A DNA stretch of 11,591 nucleotides from contig JAFRZQ010000381.1 of the NCBI GenBank assembly GCA_017442465.1, positions 1 to 11,591 of the forward strand. The letters are read 5' to 3'. A program made the position numbers and the translations under genes. Position 1 is the stretch's first letter. Every line of letters begins with the position of its first letter. Below are positions 7,255 to 11,591 of this stretch, piece by piece. This stretch comes from Anaerotignum sp. (GTDB taxonomy: Bacteria; Bacillota; Clostridia; Lachnospirales; Anaerotignaceae). The notes under the pieces are model-generated. The model saw nothing but the letters and a program-made list of their open reading frames with translations, had not been told where the DNA came from and did not search any database.

Positions 7255-7959
7255 TTATACAGTTACAATGGTACCGATCTTTTCGCCGCCCACTGCACGA
7301 ACGATGCTGTTTTCTTCGTTCAGGCCGAAGATGATCACGGGGATCTTGCGTTCAAAGCACAGGTTTGCGGCTGCCATATCGATGACTTTCAGATTGTTTT
7401 TTACGATGTCTTCTGCTTTGATGACATCAATTTTCTTAGCGTTGGGGTTTGTAGCCGGATCGTCATCATAAACGCCGTCAATGCTTTTTGCAAAGAACAG
7501 ACCGTCAACATCCAGTTCCGCACCTCTCAGGGCTGTAATTGTATCTGTAGAGAAGAAGGGATGCCCCATTCCTGCGGCGAAAATAACTACTTCACCTTTT
7601 TCCAGATGTGCAATCGCACTTTCTTTGGAGAACATTTCTGTCATTGTACCGATCATGATAGGTGTCTGTACGAATGCTTTAATACCATTCTGACGGAAAG
7701 CGTCAGCCACATAAATTGCATTCATAACTGTTGCCAGCATACCGATCTGGTCAGCTTTTGTGCGATCCATATTGGAATCTGCGCTTCTGCCTCTCCAGAA
7801 GTTACCGCCACCAATGACCAGAGATACCTGTGTCCCTTTTTCCATAACGGATTTGATCTGTTCGATCAGGCCCCAGATTACTGTATCATCAAAAGTAACG
7901 CCTTTCTTATCACCGGCTAAGGCTTCGCCGCTCAATTTCAGCACAATTCTCTTATACAT
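7255..7959 (-). CDS. pyrH: Uridylate (UMP) kinase
   Basis: PyrH phosphorylates UMP to UDP and belongs to the amino-acid-kinase fold, unlike the eukaryotic UMP/CMP kinases. It is a cytosolic hexamer in studied bacteria. The 234-residue product shows the N-terminal KLSGEAL, the Gly-rich phosphate-binding loop VIGGGNFWRGR (48-58), MDRTKADQIGMLATVMN (64-80), the GMGHPFFSTDT loop (130-140) and AKSIDGVYDDDP (157-168), which together define the family. The start is the ATG at 7959, with AAGGAGG nine bases upstream. The 180-nt gap before it holds the tsf terminator, so pyrH probably has its own promoter or depends on readthrough. It pairs with frr (42 nt apart). Confidence 0.98.
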   Translation of the reverse strand: MYKRIVLKLSGEALAGDKKGVTFDDTVIWGLIEQIKSVMEKGTQVSLVIGGGNFWRGRSADSNMDRTKADQIGMLATVMNAIYVADAFRQNGIKAFVQTPIMIGTMTEMFSKESAIAHLEKGEVVIFAAGMGHPFFSTDTITALRGAELDVDGLFFAKSIDGVYDDDPATNPNAKKIDVIKAEDIVKNNLKVIDMAAANLCFERKIPVIIFGLNEENSIVRAVGGEKIGTIVTV

Positions 7960-8016
7960 TTTTCACAGCCTCCTTACCATATAAATGTAACACAAATCAC
8001 AAAAAATTTCCACCAT

Positions 8017-8046
8017 ATTTTGTCTTACGACCAAAATGTATGTAAA
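8017..8046 (-). promoter_or_regulatory. Weak candidate promoter for pyrH-frr
   Basis: On the minus strand TTTACA (8046-8041, 5 of 6 to the -35 consensus) is followed, 18 bases later, by CAAAAT (8022-8017, 4 of 6 to the -10). The spacer and -10 coincide with an imperfect inverted repeat at 8017-8037. It lies just after the tsf terminator and about 55 nt before the pyrH ATG, where a promoter is expected. The match is modest and AT-rich DNA yields such hits by chance. Confidence 0.3.
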
Positions 8047-8057
8047 TTTTATCCTGT

Positions 8058-8107
8058 AAAAAAGGAAACGCTTGTGTAGTGCATTGCACTGCAAAACGTT
8101 TCCTTTT
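8058..8107 (-). terminator. Intrinsic terminator of rpsB-tsf
   Basis: A perfect 11-bp outer stem, AAAAGGAAACG (8060-8070) and CGTTTCCTTTT (8097-8107), encloses a second short hairpin, AGTGC (8078-8082) and GCACT (8086-8090). On the minus strand the outer stem ends in TTTTTT (complement of 8058-8063). It begins 32 nt after the tsf stop. Flanking A and T tracts would also allow it to act on the plus strand, though no plus-strand gene is seen. Confidence 0.85.
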
Positions 8108-8139
8108 CATTTTTAATTATAATCAGAAATCAATACTGA

Positions 8140-9072
8140 TTAGTTCATTGCTTTTGCAACTTCTTCAGCAAAGTTTTCTTCTTTCTTTTCCATACCTTCG
8201 CCTGTTTCGAAACGAACGATTCTGGAGATGGAGATAGGAGCGCCAACTACTTTCGCTACGGAATCGATGTACTGCTGTACTGTCATGTCTGTATCTTTTA
8301 CGTAGGGCTGTTCAACCAGACAGAATTCTTTCAGTTCTTTTTTCAGTCTGCCTTCGATCATTTTAGCAATGATGTTGTCAGGTTTTTTCGCATTTTTAGG
8401 ATCGTTTTTAGCCTGTACTGTCAGGATTTCTGTTTCTTTTGCGATGAATTCAGCGGGAACGTCTGCTTCTGTGATGAATTTAGGGTTCAGAGCTGCGATC
8501 TGCATAGCGATGTTTTTACCCAGTTCAACCAGTTCTTCTGCTTCGTTTTCGCAAGCCAGTTCGATCATAACGCCGATTCTGCCGCCGCCGTGGATGTAGG
8601 AAACCAGTTTGCCAGCCTGAGCTTTTTCATATTTTTCGAAACGTCTGATGTTCAGGTTTTCGCCGATAACAGCTACCTGCTGAGACAGAGCTTCTCTTAC
8701 TGTGTACTGGTTGTCCAGTGCCCATTTTTCTTCGAAGAATGCATCCATATCAGCTGCTGTTGTTTCAGAAGCCTGTTTAGCAACTGCTGCAACATAATCT
8801 CTGAATACCTGGTTTTTTGCAACGAAGTCTGTTTCGGAGTTAACTTCTACGATTGCGCCAACTTTGTTGTCTTCGGACAGGAAGATTTCAACCATACCTT
8901 CGGAAGCGATTCTGCCTGCTTTTTTAGCGGAAGCTGCCAGACCTTTTTCTCTCAGAATTTCAACAGCTTTTTCCATGTTGCCGTCTGCTTCTGTCAGAGC
9001 TTTTTTACAGTCCATCATACCTGCGCCTGTCATTTCTCTCAGTTCTTTTACCATTGCTGCTGTGATAGCCAT
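8140..9072 (-). CDS. tsf: Translation elongation factor Ts
   Basis: EF-Ts is the guanine-nucleotide exchange factor that releases GDP from EF-Tu. The 310-residue product starts with the UBA-like N-terminal domain (VKELREMTGAGMMDCKKAL, followed by KAVEILREKG), then the conserved core contact TDFVAKN (81-87), whose Asp-Phe pair engages EF-Tu. The dimerisation-type core repeats follow, with SYIHGGGRIGVMIEL in the middle and AKMIEGRLKKELKEFCL near the end. At 310 residues it is somewhat longer than the E. coli protein (283) and ends in an acidic, Glu-rich tail. The start is the ATG at 9072, with TAGGAGGG upstream. It follows rpsB as in nearly all bacteria, but an intrinsic terminator stands between the two genes, so tsf probably depends on partial readthrough. 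Confidence 0.98.
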   Translation of the reverse strand: MAITAAMVKELREMTGAGMMDCKKALTEADGNMEKAVEILREKGLAASAKKAGRIASEGMVEIFLSEDNKVGAIVEVNSETDFVAKNQVFRDYVAAVAKQASETTAADMDAFFEEKWALDNQYTVREALSQQVAVIGENLNIRRFEKYEKAQAGKLVSYIHGGGRIGVMIELACENEAEELVELGKNIAMQIAALNPKFITEADVPAEFIAKETEILTVQAKNDPKNAKKPDNIIAKMIEGRLKKELKEFCLVEQPYVKDTDMTVQQYIDSVAKVVGAPISISRIVRFETGEGMEKKEENFAEEVAKAMN

Positions 9073-9112
9073 GTTAAATTCCCTCCTAAATATTCTAGTT
9101 CATTCGTAGTAT

Positions 9113-9147
9113 AAAAAAGAGCTTCAGCCCGTTTTAGGCTGAAGCTC
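9113..9147 (-). terminator. Intrinsic terminator between rpsB and tsf
   Basis: A perfect 11-bp repeat, GAGCTTCAGCC (9119-9129) and GGCTGAAGCTC (9137-9147), with a 7-nt loop, followed on the minus strand by TTTTTT (complement of 9113-9118). It lies 21 nt after the rpsB stop and about 40 nt before the tsf ATG. With no clear promoter in between, it most likely lowers tsf relative to rpsB rather than ending the operon. Confidence 0.8.
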
Positions 9148-9168
9148 GGGCAAATGCCTTGGTTAAAA

Positions 9169-9885
9169 TTATTCAGCTTCTACTGTTTCAGCTGTTTCCT
9201 GTTCACCCTGTTTGGATTCCAGAACTGCATCTGCTACTTTGGAAGCGATCAGTTTTACCGCACGGATAGCGTCATCGTTACCGGGGATTACGAAATCGAT
9301 TTCATCGGGATCGCAGTTTGTATCTACGATAGCTACTGTAGGGATACCCAGTGTGTGAGCTTCCTGAACAGCGATTCTTTCTTTTCTTGTGTCAACGATG
9401 AACATCATATCGGGAACTTTTTTCATTTCCTTGATACCGCCAACGTTTTTCTGCAGTTTTTCCATTTCGTGCATCAGTTTAGCAACTTCTTTTTTGGGCA
9501 GTACATCGAATGTACCGTCTTCCTGCATTTTTTCCAGGGATTTCAGTCTTGCGATTCTTGTTTTGATTGTTGTGAAGTTTGTCAGCATACCACCCAGCCA
9601 TCTCTGGTTAACGTAGTACATACCGCATCTTTCAGCTTCTTCTCTGATGCATTCCTGTGCCTGTTTCTTTGTACCTACGAACAGGATTTCGCCGCCTTCA
9701 GCTACGCATTTGCAGATTTCAGCATAAGCTTCGTCTACTTTTTTCACTGTTTTCTGCAGGTCGATGATGTAGATACCGTTTCTTTCAGCGAAGATGTATT
9801 CAGCCATTTTAGGGTTCCATCTTCTTGTCTGGTGACCAAAGTGTACACCAGCTTCTAACAACTGTTTCATAGAAATTACGCTCAT
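9169..9885 (-). CDS. rpsB: 30S ribosomal protein S2
   Basis: S2 is a late-assembling small-subunit protein that sits between the head and body of the 30S particle and helps to bind S1 where that is present. The 238-residue product is of normal length. It opens with MSVISMKQLLEAGVHFGHQTRRWNP and carries NGIYIIDLQKT, LFVGTKKQAQ and the conserved NQRWLGGMLTNF, followed by the second family signature from PDMMFIVDTRKE to AHTLGIPTVAIVDTN. The C-terminus is an acidic tail. The start is the ATG at 9885, with AGGAGG eight bases upstream. A strong promoter and a foldable leader precede it, and a terminator follows it before tsf. Confidence 0.98.
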   Translation of the reverse strand: MSVISMKQLLEAGVHFGHQTRRWNPKMAEYIFAERNGIYIIDLQKTVKKVDEAYAEICKCVAEGGEILFVGTKKQAQECIREEAERCGMYYVNQRWLGGMLTNFTTIKTRIARLKSLEKMQEDGTFDVLPKKEVAKLMHEMEKLQKNVGGIKEMKKVPDMMFIVDTRKERIAVQEAHTLGIPTVAIVDTNCDPDEIDFVIPGNDDAIRAVKLIASKVADAVLESKQGEQETAETVEAE

Positions 9886-9991
9886 TTTATGAACCTCCTA
9901 TTGGTTAATCCTCCGCATCCTTTCTGTAGGATAACTGACCCTTGTCAGCACCAATCCTCTCTTTACGGATACGTGTGTACTAAAAGTTACC
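9886..9991 (-). promoter_or_regulatory. Structured 5' leader of rpsB, candidate S2 autoregulatory element
   Basis: The roughly 105-nt untranslated leader can fold into a three-way junction. The closing helix is ATTGGT (9955-9950) with ACCAAT (9905-9900). One arm is CTGAC (9948-9944) with GTCAG (9939-9935) around an AAGG loop; the other is ATCCT (9932-9928) with AGGAT (9921-9917). The closing helix ends directly beside the AGGAGG of rpsB (9899-9894). Three AGGAT copies could compete for one ATCCT, which gives alternative pairings. S2 represses rpsB-tsf through the leader in gammaproteobacteria; a similar role here is inference. Confidence 0.4.
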
Positions 9992-9997
9992 TATGGG

Positions 9998-10026
9998 ATT
10001 ATAGCACAGTGAAACACAAAAAACAA
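9998..10026 (-). promoter_or_regulatory. Promoter of rpsB-tsf, extended -10 type
   Basis: On the minus strand TGCTATAAT is a perfect extended -10 (TATAAT at 10003-9998). It is preceded, after exactly 17 bases, by the weaker -35 TTGTTT (10026-10021). The predicted start of transcription is near 9991. The -35 lies inside the downstream arm of the topA terminator. Confidence 0.8.
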
Positions 10027-10076
10027 CTGTTTTTTCTCAATTTTTTCACATTTTTTGAGAAAAATCAGTTGTTTTT
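10018..10076 (-). terminator. Intrinsic terminator of topA
   Basis: A 20-bp stem with a single mismatch (10057-10076 paired with 10019-10038) and an 18-nt AT-rich loop. On the minus strand it ends in TTTTTT, just after the topA stop. The stem is largely A:U but long. It separates topA from the rpsB transcription unit. Confidence 0.8.
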
Positions 10077-10086
10077 ATGAGTCACA

Positions 10087-11591
10087 TCAGTTTTCTATTT
10101 CTTCTTCTGCAGGTTTATCTTTTACAAAGCCACATTTTTCGTTGGAACAAACGATTTTCGGACTTTTTCTTCCTTTTTCCTCCAGAGGGCTGCCGCAATT
10201 GGGACATTTTTCTCCGGTGGGTTTATTCCAGCTCATGAAAGTGCACTCTTCGGGATTGTTTTCACAGCCGTAATATACGCGGCCTTTTTTCGTTTTCTTA
10301 ATGAGAACTTTGCCGCCGCATTCAGGGCAGTTCACACCAGCTTCTTCGAAATAAGGTTTTGCATTCTGGCATTCTGGGAATCCGGGGCAAGCCAGGAATT
10401 TACCATATCTGCCGTATTTGATGACCATATTTCTGCCGCATTTATCACAGATGACATCGCTTTCTTCATCTTTGATTTCAATTTTTTCCAGCTTTTCTGC
10501 TGCATTTTCAACACTTTCTTTGAAATCAGGATAGAAATCACGAATGATCTGTTTCCATTCTTCTTTCCCCATTTCTACGTCATCCAGACGATCTTCCATA
10601 TTCGCAGTAAAATCGATATCTACGATCGTTGGGAAATATCCTTTCATGATCTCATTGACCATTTCCCCCAGTTCTGTAGGGAACAGATTTTTTGCTTCTT
10701 TTGTTACATAATGACGAGACTGGATAATGGTCAGTGTAGGTGCATAGGTGGAAGGTCTGCCGACACCGATCTCTTCCAGAGTCTTAATGAGAGATGCATC
10801 CGTATATCTTGCAGGAGGCTGTGTGAAATGCTGCTCAGGCAGCAGTTCCTTTGCTTTCAGTTTATCGCCTTCTGTCAGTTTAGGAATGACTTTTTCATCC
10901 TCCTCTTCACCTTTGCTGTAAACTTCCAGGAAACCTGCAAAACGCAGTCTGGAGCCGGAAGCGCGGAAACTGTATTCCCCCGCTGTCAGTTTTACAGACA
11001 GCGTGTCATACAGCGCAGGACTCATCTGACTGGCAACAAAGCGTTCCCAGATCAGTTTATAAAGACGATACTGATCTTTGGACAGAGAGTCTTTGATACT
11101 GTCAGGTGTTCTGTTTACGTCTGTAGGGCGGATGGCTTCGTGAGCATCCTGTGTTTTCCCTTTGGATTTATATACAATACGTTCAGGATTTACATATTCC
11201 TCTCCAAAGGAATCCTTGATGTATTCCACTGCGGCTGCATAAGCTTCATCGGAAATACGGAAGGAATCGGTACGGATATAAGAAACCAGACCGACAGTAC
11301 CTTCCCCTTTGACATTCACGCCTTCATACAGCTGCTGGGCGATCATCATGGTTTTCTGTGTGGCCATGTTCAGGTGCTTGCTGGCTTCCTGTTGCATGGT
11401 ACTTGTTGTAAAAGGTGCAACAGGCTTTTTCTGTCTGGAGCCTGTTTTTACTTCTGTCACTTCAAACTTCTTGCTTCTCAGACCTTTCAGTACTGCATTT
11501 GTTTCCACTTCATTGGCAAGTTCTATTTTTTCATCGCCCTTGCCATAGAATTTTGCTTCAAAAGCTTTACCTGCTTCGTCCGTCAGTTTTG
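10087..11591 (-). CDS. topA: DNA topoisomerase I, C-terminal 500 residues (5' end cut by window edge)
   Basis: This is a type IA topoisomerase that relaxes negative supercoils by a Tyr-linked single-strand break. The frame is open to the window edge, so the Toprim domain and the true start lie outside; type IA enzymes of this kind have about 690-870 residues. Visible is the active-site segment GLVSYIRTDSFRIS, with the catalytic Tyr at residue 104 of the visible part (codon 11280-11278), then HEAIRPTD, VGRPSTYAPT and DFTANMEDRLD. The C-terminus carries three complete four-Cys zinc ribbons: C381/C384/C401/C407, C421/C424/C442/C449 and C462/C465/C481/C486. It ends in a short acidic tail. The usual neighbours in this phylum, such as codY, are absent on the downstream side: rpsB follows directly after a terminator. 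Confidence 0.97.
   Translation of the reverse strand, partial: KLTDEAGKAFEAKFYGKGDEKIELANEVETNAVLKGLRSKKFEVTEVKTGSRQKKPVAPFTTSTMQQEASKHLNMATQKTMMIAQQLYEGVNVKGEGTVGLVSYIRTDSFRISDEAYAAAVEYIKDSFGEEYVNPERIVYKSKGKTQDAHEAIRPTDVNRTPDSIKDSLSKDQYRLYKLIWERFVASQMSPALYDTLSVKLTAGEYSFRASGSRLRFAGFLEVYSKGEEEDEKVIPKLTEGDKLKAKELLPEQHFTQPPARYTDASLIKTLEEIGVGRPSTYAPTLTIIQSRHYVTKEAKNLFPTELGEMVNEIMKGYFPTIVDIDFTANMEDRLDDVEMGKEEWKQIIRDFYPDFKESVENAAEKLEKIEIKDEESDVICDKCGRNMVIKYGRYGKFLACPGFPECQNAKPYFEEAGVNCPECGGKVLIKKTKKGRVYYGCENNPEECTFMSWNKPTGEKCPNCGSPLEEKGRKSPKIVCSNEKCGFVKDKPAEEEIEN

Noticed and set aside
7252..7262. TATAAT overlapping the pyrH stop codon, as a possible frr promoter
   Set aside because: No usable -35 at 16-18 bases. 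The hexamer arises from adjacent GTA TAA TAA codons, and pyrH and frr are only 42 nt apart.
8071..8096. Palindrome AGTGCATTGCACT as a stand-alone protein-binding site
   Set aside because: It sits inside the larger tsf terminator stem and is better explained as its inner hairpin.
9088..9112. TAGAAT upstream of tsf as a possible -10
   Set aside because: The -35 position falls in the terminator T-tract with no match, and the start of transcription would collide with the tsf ribosome binding site.
9154..9858. Plus-strand open frame (234 codons) opposite rpsB
   Set aside because: Antisense to a strongly conserved S2 gene. The frame stays open because of the codon bias of a highly expressed gene; the product is a Phe/Ser/Cys-rich string.
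9898..9918. Five-codon reading frame (ATG to TAG) in the rpsB leader, ending inside the ribosome binding site
   Set aside because: The purine run AAAGG is only one base before its ATG, too close for initiation, and no repeated or regulatory codons are present.

Overview
The window is a housekeeping block in which every gene lies on the minus strand, so it reads from high to low coordinates: topA (3' part only), rpsB, tsf, pyrH, frr, uppS, cdsA, dxr, rseP, ispG, polC (5' part only). A Gram-positive PolC-type replicase, the rpsB-tsf-pyrH-frr-uppS-cdsA-dxr-rseP order, strong AGGAGG ribosome binding sites, moderate GC and ispG (not proS) between rseP and polC all point to an anaerobic firmicute of class Clostridia. 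Lachnospirales is my best guess, not proven. No mobile element, CRISPR array, tRNA, rRNA or phage gene was seen, and base composition looks even throughout.

Layout: 11591-10087 is the C-terminal 500 residues of DNA topoisomerase I. At 10086-9886 are a long topA terminator, an extended -10 promoter whose -35 lies inside the terminator stem, and an approximately 105-nt foldable leader for rpsB. rpsB and tsf follow, separated by one intrinsic terminator and closed by a second. A 180-nt gap holds that second terminator and a weak candidate promoter for pyrH. pyrH and frr make a pair, followed by a GC-rich hairpin. uppS, cdsA, dxr and rseP are nearly contiguous (gaps of 4-24 nt). A strong terminator follows rseP within 5 nt. 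ispG starts just downstream of it, and polC follows ispG with a 33-nt gap.

The genes form functional sets: DNA topology and replication (topA, polC); translation and nucleotide supply (rpsB, tsf, frr, pyrH); and lipid-carrier and membrane supply (dxr and ispG make isoprenoid precursors by the MEP pathway, uppS makes the undecaprenyl carrier, cdsA makes CDP-diacylglycerol, rseP is a membrane protease). The genes themselves are textbook. What merits a second look is the regulatory punctuation: terminator-like hairpins in five gaps, two of them where the downstream gene has almost no room for its own promoter; a candidate S2 autoregulatory leader; and the rseP start, where the best-spaced initiation codon is AUU. 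I found no evidence of an undescribed multi-gene system.
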